The position numbers and the translations under genes were made by a program. The notes beneath the pieces were generated by a model. That model did not search any database, was not told where the DNA came from, and saw only the letters and a program-made list of their open reading frames with translations. DNA of 49,396 bases. Source: Colwellia sp. 39_35_sub15_T18. Its GTDB lineage: Bacteria; Pseudomonadota; Gammaproteobacteria; Enterobacterales; Alteromonadaceae. The stretch covers positions 1-49,396 of the forward strand of contig MAAE01000002.1 of the NCBI GenBank assembly GCA_002162675.1, given 5' to 3'. Below, piece after piece: positions 1-8,017 of the stretch (position 1 is the first letter of the stretch; every line of letters starts with the position of its first letter).

Positions 1-275
1 TAACTTATCAAAACGTCCAGTTGGTTAAGCTTTTTGGCTGAACCCCTTGGAACTGGAGCGCATTGTATAGATTTCTTTGGGTGGGTCAACCCTTATTTTC
101 AATCTTTTATTTGAACGAACATAAATTGAACTAAACGTTTGAATTACGGACTAACTAGCAGGGTAAAAGTTGTATTTACAATAATTAGGGCTTTTAAAAG
201 TATCCATTTAGAGTATTGTAGAGTCAAAACCACATGGATGATGATTTAATATATTAATAGCTATGAGACAATCCA
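1..275. other. Non-coding left edge
   Basis: No gene is supported in this stretch. Positions 1-54 look like the leader of a transcript running leftwards out of the window, because a strong promoter facing left lies at 55-89. Positions 90-275 hold the upstream region of the rightward gene at 276; no clear sigma-70 promoter or operator was picked out there. Confidence 0.5.
55..89 (-). promoter_or_regulatory. Strong sigma-70 promoter with GC-rich discriminator, facing left
   Basis: On the minus strand a -35 box TTGACC (84-89) and a -10 box TACAAT (62-67) are separated by 16 bp, followed by a GC-rich discriminator GCGCTCC (55-61). Such discriminators are typical of growth-rate and ppGpp controlled promoters of stable RNA and ribosomal-protein genes. 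The driven gene lies outside the window, so its identity is not known. Confidence 0.6.
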
Positions 276-1034
276 ATGAAGTATTTAGTTGTATTATTGT
301 GTATCACTTTCAGTATCAATCTTTCTGCGAAAAATCCTGCTAACTTTTCAGTTCCCTTACAACAAGAACAGTTTATTGCTGATCTTTTTGAGCAATTAGT
401 TAAGCGGCAAGTAAATAGTAGCGTTGCCATTGAACGCAGTGTTAGTACATTACTTAAAAACTATCCCGAAAAAATTGATATCGTTTTAAAGGTAGCAATT
501 AATAGCTATCCAGATGAATACAAACAGATAATGTGCGGGGCACTAAGAGCCGAACCTGCTTTAACCAGTGATGTTGTTGAAATAATGTTAAATGCCAACG
601 TTACTGATAGCTCACAAGTAGTCAGCATAGCAATGACAGAAGAACCTGCCTACGCTAAAGAAATTGTTAGCACCGCCGCTTTACAAAAACCAAATGAGAT
701 TGAGAACATAGTTCGAGTGGCTATCCTCATCGAACCTGTTATCGCTAAAAAGGTTGTTGATGACACGATGCTTAGTTACCCTGAAAAACTACTAGATATC
801 CTTACCGTGGCAATCAAGGCTCTGCCCAATCAAGTGTCAAGTATTGTCAGCAATACCATCAAGCTATTTCCTAATAATGCTGAAGAGGTAGTTAGTACCG
901 CTGTTAGTTCAACAAATGGCAAAAGAGCGCGTGAAATAATTGAAACGGCTATTCATTCAGGTGTTTCAGAAGAACAAGCAACAGCAGCAGCTATTGCGGG
1001 TGGTGCCAGTTCAGCTGATATTGCAGGCCTGTAG
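276..1034 (+). CDS. Exported protein made of tandem 15-residue repeats
   Basis: The family is not recognised. Residues 1-18 form a Sec signal peptide (short basic start, hydrophobic core, cleavage near LSA-KN). From residue 64 to about 228 the chain is a regular 15-residue repeat. Prolines fall at 64, 79, 94, 124, 139, 154, 169, 184 and 199, exactly 15 apart, with one substituted unit at 109. Each unit reads roughly P-x(5)-(I/V)(V/I)-x(2)-A-(I/M)-x(3). Such a unit could form one helix per repeat of a small solenoid in the periplasm. The last 25 residues are Ala/Gly-rich. It is monocistronic, and the facing ketosynthase gene ends 22 bp away. Start at the ATG at 276 is the only one that gives the signal peptide. 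Confidence 0.75.
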   Translation: MKYLVVLLCITFSINLSAKNPANFSVPLQQEQFIADLFEQLVKRQVNSSVAIERSVSTLLKNYPEKIDIVLKVAINSYPDEYKQIMCGALRAEPALTSDVVEIMLNANVTDSSQVVSIAMTEEPAYAKEIVSTAALQKPNEIENIVRVAILIEPVIAKKVVDDTMLSYPEKLLDILTVAIKALPNQVSSIVSNTIKLFPNNAEEVVSTAVSSTNGKRAREIIETAIHSGVSEEQATAAAIAGGASSADIAGL

Positions 1035-1056
1035 CGCAATTTTTATTACCTAGTTA

Positions 1057-2952
1057 CTACACCATATCTGCAAACGGGTTTTCAGTTGGCAGAGCAACCG
1101 CATGTTTAAACTCTGCGAAGCTTAAGCTTTCATCATTGATGTTAATTGCATTTTCATCGAGTAAGCCTTCACCAAATTTGTAGATGATATTAAACTCACC
1201 TTGATTAGCACGCGTTCGATAAACCTCTTGTGCTTGTTCAACAAGTATTAGCTTTTGTTGATATTCATTCATTGCTTGTTCACCATAACGCTTAGCCATC
1301 ATAGCTAACGTTACTTTTGGTGAAAATACGGCAGCAGTCGCGTTATTACCTCCAAAACCTTTTGAGTTGATAAAAGCTACGTCCATGTCGCCACAATGCC
1401 AGTGTTCGGTGGCAATATTTAAACGAGCGTTGTGCACATCATCAGCAACTTTATCAATGGTGGTCACGCCGGGCATAATGTTATCGTTAAATATACCTAA
1501 TGCCATCGCCATTTGATCGCCACTAGCAGGGCCAATAGTATGACCGACAAACGCTTTTGGTGCCGCAACAGGCCAGTTGTTAATATCAAAACTTTCGGCA
1601 ATACGATCATAAATTAATGACTCGGTAACACGATTTTGCGGTGTACTTGAGCCATGAGCTAAAATAAAACTGCGCTCTTGTAATGACTTTTTACCCAAAA
1701 TACTTCTGGCTAATGCCACAGATTTTGCCATGGTGATATAATTACCTGGTCCTGGTGCGGTGATGGATTTTTTATAACCATCAGCATTAACAAAAACATC
1801 GGCAACTGATGCCATAATTTTTGCACCCATTTCCATTGCTAGAGCATCATCCATCAACACAACGAATTGCGCACCTTCGCCAATAGTAAAACCACAGTTT
1901 TCACCAAACGGGCGACTAGTGCGGCGATGGTTTGCTTTATCACTCTTATCGAGCTTTTTCAAACCTTCTTCGTTGGCTAAGGCGCTCATATTACCAAAAC
2001 CTTCAATAATTTCTGGGGTGATTGGCGCTTCAGCGCTACCAACAACGGCGACACGAATTCGACCTGCCTGCATATCTTGCACCGCAGAGCGCAAGTTATA
2101 TAAAAACGTGGCACAAGCGCCCGATGAAGAAAATGTGGTGCCAACATTGCCAGTCACATAGGCATTAATAAAGTCGGTCGACATGGTATTTAACCCTAAC
2201 GCTAACTGTTTAGTGCTAACACGAGAGCCTGCTAGACGACTTTTCAATAAACCACCTAAACCTTCTTGTTGCATTTGTCCAACAACAGAGGCTGAGTATG
2301 TACCTACTTGATCAGGGCTGATTTTATCCAAAATAGCATCCCACTCAAGACCTGTTGAGCGAATAGCATCGGTAGCGGCAAAAATAGTGGCTTGTAAACC
2401 ACGCGGTTGATAACGGCTGTTATAAAGAGCACCCGGCTCAAAACCTGTTGGCATTTGCCCTGCCGCTTTTATTGGGTTGTCACGATAGGCATCATGAGAA
2501 ATGGTCAAGTGCTCTGGAATTTCAACGCTAACTTTACCTTCACCTATGTCAGTCACTTGCCAAGCATGAGGTAATGGGTGCGGTAATTCTTTTGCACGTA
2601 ATTCAAAGCAAATATTTTTATCGATGGGCCGAACGTGCATTTTTTGGTGCCAATGCGTGGCATCAACATCAAAATGATTTTTCTCAATTTTTCGAATTAA
2701 CGTGCCAGCAAGTATTTGCTGACCTAATTTAGCCTCCACCTCACTCGGTACAATGGCATTACCTTGCTGATCAACCAAAAGCCCATTTTTTAAGGAAACT
2801 AACTTCATTAAGCTGGCTAGTCCTAAAAAGGTTTCTTCACGTGCTTGTGCATTAATTTTATCAATAACAATGCGGCGAAAACCTTGATGAAATGAAGTGC
2901 GACCCGAGGCGTTGATACCGCCCATGCCAATAACTACTGGTAATGATGTCAT
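1057..2952 (-). CDS. Beta-ketoacyl-ACP synthase-like protein (long form, 631 aa)
   Basis: Thiolase-fold condensing enzyme of the FabB/FabF type. With the start used here the Cys-His-His triad is Cys280 (in SSGACAT), His433 (in LAHGSSTP) and His471 (in VGHTIGPASGD). This predicts decarboxylative condensation of a malonyl-ACP with an acyl primer. At 631 residues it is about 200 longer than FabB/FabF; the extra sequence is mostly a roughly 200-residue N-terminal part that does not look like a second enzyme. An open frame runs upstream to 3096, but the ATG at 2952 gives the family-like start MTSLPVVIGMGG and avoids overlap with the divergent regulator. Substrate is unknown; a role in a specialised fatty acid is inference. 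Confidence 0.8.
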   Translation of the reverse strand: MTSLPVVIGMGGINASGRTSFHQGFRRIVIDKINAQAREETFLGLASLMKLVSLKNGLLVDQQGNAIVPSEVEAKLGQQILAGTLIRKIEKNHFDVDATHWHQKMHVRPIDKNICFELRAKELPHPLPHAWQVTDIGEGKVSVEIPEHLTISHDAYRDNPIKAAGQMPTGFEPGALYNSRYQPRGLQATIFAATDAIRSTGLEWDAILDKISPDQVGTYSASVVGQMQQEGLGGLLKSRLAGSRVSTKQLALGLNTMSTDFINAYVTGNVGTTFSSSGACATFLYNLRSAVQDMQAGRIRVAVVGSAEAPITPEIIEGFGNMSALANEEGLKKLDKSDKANHRRTSRPFGENCGFTIGEGAQFVVLMDDALAMEMGAKIMASVADVFVNADGYKKSITAPGPGNYITMAKSVALARSILGKKSLQERSFILAHGSSTPQNRVTESLIYDRIAESFDINNWPVAAPKAFVGHTIGPASGDQMAMALGIFNDNIMPGVTTIDKVADDVHNARLNIATEHWHCGDMDVAFINSKGFGGNNATAAVFSPKVTLAMMAKRYGEQAMNEYQQKLILVEQAQEVYRTRANQGEFNIIYKFGEGLLDENAININDESLSFAEFKHAVALPTENPFADMV

Positions 2953-3068
2953 GAAAAAACCTAATCTAACTATAAATATTGAATCTAATGGAGTAAGTCT
3001 ATAGTTTAGAAAAAGAAAATAATAAGCAATACTGGCCATAAAATATGCCATAATGGCCAAATGTAGAC

Positions 3069-4127
3069 ATGGATATATATAATAAGAGCATGGCAATAAA
3101 TAAAAATAATGACGCTCAGCTAAAGCAGTTACAGGTTGGTTTAGTCATTTATCAACATGTGTTAGCAACAAGCTTAACTTTGCCGCTAGAAATGTTATCC
3201 GCTGGAGAAGCATTTGCGCGTCGCTATGATAAATCAACAATAAAACTGCAAACGCAATTAGTCAGCCAAGAAAATAAAGCGATTACCTCACGTGCTGGCA
3301 TACAATTTTTACCCGACATAACGTTGAACAATCTAAGGGTTAATGAAACATACCTACCCGATATTATTTTAGTGCCAAGTTTATGGCGCAACCCTAGGCC
3401 AGTACTAAAAAAACACACTAAGCTAATTGCTTGGCTAAAACACTGCTGGCAACAAGGTGCAACGTTACTAGGTGTTGGTACGGGGGTGTGTTTTCTGGCT
3501 GAGTCTGGTTTGCTTGATGATCATAGCGCTACCACGCATTGGCATTACGTCGAACAGTTTAAACGTGATTATCCTAAAGTTGAGCTTAAGCCTGACTTTT
3601 TCATTACCCAATCTGAGCGTATTTACTGCGCAGCTAGCTTAAATGCTCTCGCTGATATAATAGTACATATCATCAGCCAAACTTATGGTCGAGCAGCCGC
3701 ACAAAATGTCGAGCGTAATTTTTCTCATGAAATAAGAAAGCCCTACGAAGAGCAGCGTTATTTAGAAGGCGCAGTAGACCGGCATGCGGATGAATTGATA
3801 GCACAAATTCAGTTTTGGTTACGCACTAATTTAAGTAGTGACATTAGTTTGGCTGAATTAGCACAACAATTTGGCTTAAGCCAGCGCTCTTTTAGTCGAC
3901 GTTTTAAAATAGCTACAGGCATTAGAGCGACCGAGTACTGGCAGCAGCTACGCATAGAAACCGCTAAAGATTTACTTGCGGCAAGCAATTTAACGATTCA
4001 AGAAATTGCTTACCATGTTGGTTACCAAGATCAAGGCCATTTAACGCGCTTATTCAAGCAAAACTTAACCTTAACGCCTAAAGACTATCGCGCCATGGTT
4101 AGAAAGAAGTTATTTAGTCAAAATTAA
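3069..4127 (+). CDS. GlxA-type transcriptional regulator (DJ-1/PfpI domain plus AraC HTH)
   Basis: Residues about 20-200 form a class I glutamine amidotransferase-like DJ-1/PfpI domain with the nucleophile-elbow region LLGVGTGVCFLAESGLL. Residues about 250-345 are an AraC-type double helix-turn-helix with the typical ending IAYHVGYQDQGHLTRLFK. Members of this architecture are activators whose PfpI domain is thought to sense a ligand rather than catalyse. It is divergent from the ketosynthase gene, with about 115 bp between the two starts, so control of that gene is a reasonable inference. ATG codons at 3069 and 3090 are both possible; neither has a good ribosome binding site. Ligand unknown. 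Confidence 0.85.
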   Translation: MDIYNKSMAINKNNDAQLKQLQVGLVIYQHVLATSLTLPLEMLSAGEAFARRYDKSTIKLQTQLVSQENKAITSRAGIQFLPDITLNNLRVNETYLPDIILVPSLWRNPRPVLKKHTKLIAWLKHCWQQGATLLGVGTGVCFLAESGLLDDHSATTHWHYVEQFKRDYPKVELKPDFFITQSERIYCAASLNALADIIVHIISQTYGRAAAQNVERNFSHEIRKPYEEQRYLEGAVDRHADELIAQIQFWLRTNLSSDISLAELAQQFGLSQRSFSRRFKIATGIRATEYWQQLRIETAKDLLAASNLTIQEIAYHVGYQDQGHLTRLFKQNLTLTPKDYRAMVRKKLFSQN

Positions 4128-4226
4128 TAATGATCAAAGTAACAGCAAACACTTGTCAGATTAGTTAAGCTTAGGCAAAATGAGCCAGCCTAAATTAAAC
4201 TACTAAATAAAACTACCGAGAACAAA

Positions 4227-4874
4227 ATGAGCGAACAATTATCAACCACCCTATCTATTGCACAAAAGCAGATCAACCAAATGCTAACCATGCAAGATGC
4301 CATGAACAGCAGAGTCAGCGAAACTTGGCGCGAAAATGGCTATGAATGGTATCGTGCTATTTGGGTAGAATGCGCTGAAATGCTAGATCATCATGGTTGG
4401 AAATGGTGGAAGCATCAAGAGATTGACATCGCTCAAGTGCAACTAGAATTAGTTGATATTTTTCATTTTGGCTTAAGTTTACGTTTAATGTCGGGTGAAA
4501 GTGTTGAACAAATTTCACGCCAGCTGGCCAAAGAGCTTCATCAAGGCACGGCAGAAGATGATTTTAAAATTGCTTTAGAGAATTTAGCTTCCGCAGCGGT
4601 AACTCATAAAGCCTTTGACGCTAAAGCATTAGCTGACTGTATGTCGTTAATGAATATGGATTTAGATGAATTATTTCGTCAATACGTTGGCAAAAACACC
4701 TTAAACTTTTTCCGTCAAGATCATGGCTATAAAGAAGGTAGTTATATCAAAATTTGGCACGGTGAAGAAGACAACGAAGTATTAGCTAACTTAGTTAAGA
4801 CGATGGACACCGGTGCTGATGATTTTCAGCACCAACTATACGTAGCACTGGAAGCAAAATACCCAAGCGCATAA
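4227..4874 (+). CDS. dUTP diphosphatase, dimeric all-alpha type
   Basis: All-alpha NTP pyrophosphatase of the dimeric dUTPase family, which hydrolyses dUTP to dUMP and pyrophosphate, keeping uracil out of DNA and feeding thymidylate synthesis. The metal-binding pattern is visible: ECAEMLDHHGWKWWK supplies the first Glu pair and QVQLELVDIFHF the distal E-x-x-D. The Trp/His-rich loop between them is typical of the family. Length (215 aa) is normal. It follows the GlxA-like gene by about 100 bp but is probably separately expressed, and an 11-bp stem hairpin follows it at 4894. Confidence 0.88.
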   Translation: MSEQLSTTLSIAQKQINQMLTMQDAMNSRVSETWRENGYEWYRAIWVECAEMLDHHGWKWWKHQEIDIAQVQLELVDIFHFGLSLRLMSGESVEQISRQLAKELHQGTAEDDFKIALENLASAAVTHKAFDAKALADCMSLMNMDLDELFRQYVGKNTLNFFRQDHGYKEGSYIKIWHGEEDNEVLANLVKTMDTGADDFQHQLYVALEAKYPSA

Positions 4875-4893
4875 CTAATAGTTACGAGTGACT

Positions 4894-4926
4894 AGTGTCG
4901 AGTTACGAATGGTGCAACTCGACACT
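4894..4926 (+). terminator. Hairpin after the dUTPase gene
   Basis: Arms AGTGTCGAGTT (4894-4904) and AACTCGACACT (4916-4926) are perfectly complementary over 11 bp with an 11-nt loop. The T-run afterwards is weak, so this may be an mRNA-stabilising hairpin or a poor terminator. Confidence 0.55.
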
Positions 4927-4996
4927 TAAATTCTCTATTTTAATTCTCTGCTTTAATTCTTTGGCACAAATTCTGCTTAATTCAGTATTAAGTAAG

Positions 4997-5024
4997 CGCT
5001 TTATTCATCATGATGAGTAAAGCG
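4997..5024. repeat. 28-bp near-perfect palindrome
   Basis: CGCTTTATTCATCA (4997-5010) is followed directly by its reverse complement TGATGAGTAAAGCG (5011-5024) with a single mismatch and no loop. It sits 29 bp before the start codon of the DUF2726 gene. The lack of a loop and of a T-run fits an operator for a dimeric regulator better than a terminator. Confidence 0.5.
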
Positions 5025-5052
5025 TCAAGAATTTGAACTGCCGGAGATGTTT

Positions 5053-5703
5053 ATGGAACTTATTTTATTTGCTTTAATCAGCCTAATTGTCATTGTTGGT
5101 GTTTTAGCAAGCCGTTTAAATGACAATAGTTTTCCCTTCCCTTTTGATAGCAAGCCTGCCGTTTTTACTCCTGCAGAAAAAAACTTCCAAAATTTAGTTG
5201 AGCAAGCAATGGGGAATAAATACCGTATTATTAACCGAGTAAAACTGTCGGATATAGTCACCATTCGCAATGGTGTTTCAAACCGAGCCAGCCAAAGCGC
5301 TGCTACTAATGCCGAAGGTAAATACTTAGATTTCGTTATTTGCGAACGCACTTCAATGAAATTATTAGGGACAATTGACCTAGTTGACACACAAGGTAAG
5401 GGTTACAAAATCAAAAAAGATTGGTTTGTCAGTGGCGCACTTGAAGCCGCGGCCATTCCACACCTGCGTATCAAGGTAAAAGCAAATTACACTTTGGATG
5501 AAATAAGAGCCTGTATTAATTCTCGCTTGTTGGGAAATCGCTCACCGCTACCGAAAGTAAAAGGTAAAATAATCCCTGCCCCTTTAGTAAAAGCAAGACC
5601 AAGAACAACAGGTGCTTTAACGCCTGCCGCAGCTAAAGCTGAATTAGCACCACAAATGGCTAGACAACTATCAGGACAAAGCATAGCAGCCTTGCCTCAT
5701 TAA
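5053..5703 (+). CDS. DUF2726 domain protein with N-terminal membrane anchor
   Basis: Residues 1-20 are a hydrophobic segment (MELILFALISLIVIVGVLAS) acting as an N-terminal anchor. Residues about 40-160 match the DUF2726 pattern: a nuclease-like fold with YRIINRVKLSDIV, the LDFVICERTSMKLLGTIDL core (Asp and Glu spaced as in restriction-endonuclease-like folds) and a following Lys-rich stretch. The C-terminal 60 residues are Ala/Pro/Lys-rich and probably disordered. DUF2726 proteins are widespread in Alteromonadales and Vibrio; function is not established. Start chosen at 5053 because GGAG at 5043-5046 is 6 nt away; the ATG at 5047 abuts the GGAG and is unlikely. Confidence 0.75.
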   Translation: MELILFALISLIVIVGVLASRLNDNSFPFPFDSKPAVFTPAEKNFQNLVEQAMGNKYRIINRVKLSDIVTIRNGVSNRASQSAATNAEGKYLDFVICERTSMKLLGTIDLVDTQGKGYKIKKDWFVSGALEAAAIPHLRIKVKANYTLDEIRACINSRLLGNRSPLPKVKGKIIPAPLVKARPRTTGALTPAAAKAELAPQMARQLSGQSIAALPH

Positions 5704-5723
5704 TTTATTAGCACAACACCATT

Positions 5724-5747
5724 GAAAGGATATTAATCCTTTCTTGC
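5724..5747 (+). terminator. Intrinsic terminator after the DUF2726 gene
   Basis: Stem GAAAGGAT / ATCCTTTC (5724-5731 and 5736-5743) with an ATTA loop, followed by a moderately T-rich stretch. Confidence 0.6.
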
Positions 5748-5810
5748 TTTATAACAATAAGACTTTCAAGCTATAATCTTCCCCATTAAAGCTATTTAAA
5801 GAGAATTAAA

Positions 5811-6521
5811 ATGAAAGCAGGTATTATTGGCGCTATGGAGCCAGAAGTTGCTATTTTAAAAGCAAAATTAAGCAACTGTGAAGCAAGCACTTATGCGGGC
5901 TATACTTTTTATCAGGGCCAGCTTGACGATAATGAAGTCGTTATTGTGCAATCAGGTATCGGTAAAGTTGCCGCAGCCTTAGCAACGGCAATACTCATTG
6001 ATAGGTTTCAGCCCGATTATATCGTCAATACCGGCTCTGCCGGTGGCTTTGAGCCAAGTCTAAAAGTCGGAGATATTGTGGTGAGCTCAGAGGTACGCTA
6101 TCACGATGTTGACCTCACCGTTTTTGGTTATGAAATAGGACAATTACCGGCAAACCCAGCCGCTTATATTCCTCATAAAACCTTAGTCGCCGCAGCTCAA
6201 ACAGGTATTGATAAACTAGAAAACATTCAAGCTATGGTAGGTTTAATCACCACTGGTGATACTTTTATGACCAAAGAAGATGATATCGCTAAAGCGCGTG
6301 CCAATTTCCCCACCATGGCGGCGGTAGAAATGGAAGGCGCGGCTATTGCTCATACTTGTCACCAGTTTGAAACTCCCTTTGTGATCATTCGTTCACTTTC
6401 TGATATTGCCGGTAAAGAATCACCCACCTCATTTGATGAATACCTAGAAACAGCGTCAGTTAATTCATCACAATTAGTCCTTAATATGCTCAATGCACTT
6501 AAAGGTAAGAGCCTAAGCTAG
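5811..6521 (+). CDS. mtnN: 5'-methylthioadenosine / S-adenosylhomocysteine nucleosidase
   Basis: Cleaves adenine from MTA and SAH (and 5'-deoxyadenosine), relieving methyltransferase inhibition and feeding methionine salvage and autoinducer-2 precursor formation. The start MKAGIIGAMEPEVAIL, the IVNTGSAGG loop, VEMEGAAIAHTC (substrate-contacting Met-Glu) and VIIRSLSDIAGKES with the catalytic Asp are the family signatures. Length of 236 is close to the E. coli enzyme. A consensus-like TATAAT lies at 5772-5777. A CbiB-like gene starts 26 bp downstream, a neighbourhood also known from Vibrio, and the two are probably cotranscribed. Confidence 0.95.
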   Translation: MKAGIIGAMEPEVAILKAKLSNCEASTYAGYTFYQGQLDDNEVVIVQSGIGKVAAALATAILIDRFQPDYIVNTGSAGGFEPSLKVGDIVVSSEVRYHDVDLTVFGYEIGQLPANPAAYIPHKTLVAAAQTGIDKLENIQAMVGLITTGDTFMTKEDDIAKARANFPTMAAVEMEGAAIAHTCHQFETPFVIIRSLSDIAGKESPTSFDEYLETASVNSSQLVLNMLNALKGKSLS

Positions 6522-6547
6522 CGCTTAATAGGTTGCTATAATAAACA

Positions 6548-7531
6548 ATGACTGATTTACCAAACCTTTCATCTTTTAGTTATCAATTGCTGATCCTGCT
6601 AACAGCGATGATCTGTAAAGGCGTTATCAGTCATTTCATCAGCCATGAACCGTTACGTTTTTTTCAATTTTATTGCCAAAAGCTCGGTGATAAAGTGAAT
6701 AAATCACAAAATAGCCCGCAGCAGAAAACTATCTCTGGTTTAGTGGCTATTATCATTACCTTAGCACCCATTGCGGTAATTTTATGGTTATTTGAAGCCT
6801 TTATTGCCGTAGATTTTATATGGCAGACATCTTTACTTTATCTTGCTGTCGGCTCTTTTGGTTTGTCCCAAGTTAACAAGTCTATTGCTCAAGCGATTGT
6901 CGCTAAACAAAGTTACTTAGCTAAACAAACCCTAAAACTTTGGCTTTTAAGGGAAACAGAGCCCTTATCAAGTTTAGGATTGAGCAAAGCCGCTATTGAA
7001 ATGAAATTACTACGTACTTTACAGCAAGGTTATGCGGTTGCGGTTATTTTTCTGGTTGCAGGGCCTTTAGCGGCAATATTGTTTAGGTTATTACTGGAAA
7101 TGCATTATTATTGGAATACTAAACTTGAAAAATTTAGTCACTTTGGTCTGCATAGCAAATTAACAGTAAACCTGCTGCAATGGTTACCCGTCAGAGTATT
7201 TTCACTATTATTGCTTTTCACCTGCATAGGTAAAAACTTTTTGCTTTTTTGGCGATTGAGCAAAAAACATTTTTTCCGATTAGACAATAATATCGCCTTA
7301 TTACTATTAGCACTTTCTTTAGAAGTAAAACTTGGCGGCGTCGCTATGTATGCTAATACGGATGGCGTTAATACTAAGCTCTATAAAGTAAGCTTTAATG
7401 ATTTAGCCAGACAACCACAAGTCACTGATATTATTCATGCTAACAATAAAATCACTTATCTAATCAGTTTTAGCTTAGCCTTTCTCATACTCATTGCATT
7501 AGCCATAGAATTCATTACTGCCAGCATTTAG
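6548..7531 (+). CDS. CbiB/CobD-like membrane protein
   Basis: Polytopic membrane protein related to adenosylcobinamide-phosphate synthase CbiB/CobD, with hydrophobic segments near 12-28, 65-95, 155-180 and 300-325. The N-terminal part (SHEPLRFFQFYCQKLGDKV) resembles the HP-R/W segment of that family. There are no other cobalamin genes nearby and the protein is divergent from true CbiB, so it may be a paralogue with another substrate or act in corrinoid salvage. It shares an apparent operon with mtnN. Assigned from general similarity only. Confidence 0.65.
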   Translation: MTDLPNLSSFSYQLLILLTAMICKGVISHFISHEPLRFFQFYCQKLGDKVNKSQNSPQQKTISGLVAIIITLAPIAVILWLFEAFIAVDFIWQTSLLYLAVGSFGLSQVNKSIAQAIVAKQSYLAKQTLKLWLLRETEPLSSLGLSKAAIEMKLLRTLQQGYAVAVIFLVAGPLAAILFRLLLEMHYYWNTKLEKFSHFGLHSKLTVNLLQWLPVRVFSLLLLFTCIGKNFLLFWRLSKKHFFRLDNNIALLLLALSLEVKLGGVAMYANTDGVNTKLYKVSFNDLARQPQVTDIIHANNKITYLISFSLAFLILIALAIEFITASI

Positions 7532-7600
7532 TAAACTGATAAAATTTATTGTAAACTAACTGTGTATAAATACTTCTAATCGCTATTTTTGAGAATGTCC

Positions 7601-8008
7601 ATGTTAAAAATCAAAAGTGTACTTACCTTAGTATTGAGTTTATTTACCTTTGCTGTTTTTGCCGGTGCAACACCACAAATTTCACAGCAAGATTTAATCA
7701 CCGCGTTTAATAAGGGAGCTGCTAATATGGTGATATTAGATGTTCGCTCTGCAGATGAATATCAACATGGTCATATTGCTGGCGCCATTAATATGAGTTA
7801 TGACACCGTTGAAGAAAATTTAAGTCAATTAACACAATACAAAAAAAGCACGCTAGTGGTTTATTGTCGCTCTGGTCGTCGAGCAGGTATTGCTGAGCAT
7901 ATTCTTAGCTCAAATGGTTTTAATGATATACGACACCTAACGGGTGACATGAATAGCTGGGTTGAGGCCAAGTTACCGGTTGTTAACAACAAACCTGCTC
8001 ACAAGTAA
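7601..8008 (+). CDS. Exported single-domain rhodanese
   Basis: A Sec signal peptide (about residues 1-21, ending VFA-GA) precedes one rhodanese domain. Recognisable parts are VILDVRSADEYQHGHIAGAINM and the active-site loop YCRSGRRAG, in which the Cys would carry the persulfide. The protein should be periplasmic and transfer sulfane sulfur, but its acceptor is unknown. Start chosen at the ATG at 7601 because GAGA at 7591-7594 is 6 nt away; TTG at 7589 and ATG at 7595 are also in frame. The gene is followed 9 bp later by the TRIC-type channel gene, so they are likely cotranscribed. Confidence 0.85.
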   Translation: MLKIKSVLTLVLSLFTFAVFAGATPQISQQDLITAFNKGAANMVILDVRSADEYQHGHIAGAINMSYDTVEENLSQLTQYKKSTLVVYCRSGRRAGIAEHILSSNGFNDIRHLTGDMNSWVEAKLPVVNNKPAHK

Positions 8009-8017
8009 CCTATAAAA

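Noticed and set aside
1919..2161. 80-aa plus-strand frame inside the ketosynthase gene
   Set aside because: It is antisense to a well-supported gene with catalytic motifs and has no ribosome binding site.
5025..5390. 121-aa minus-strand frame over the DUF2726 gene
   Set aside because: It is antisense to a gene with anchor, domain pattern and good ribosome binding site. The composition is that of a shadow.
7589..7600. TTG start for the rhodanese gene
   Set aside because: The ATG at 7601 has better ribosome binding site spacing and directly begins the signal peptide.
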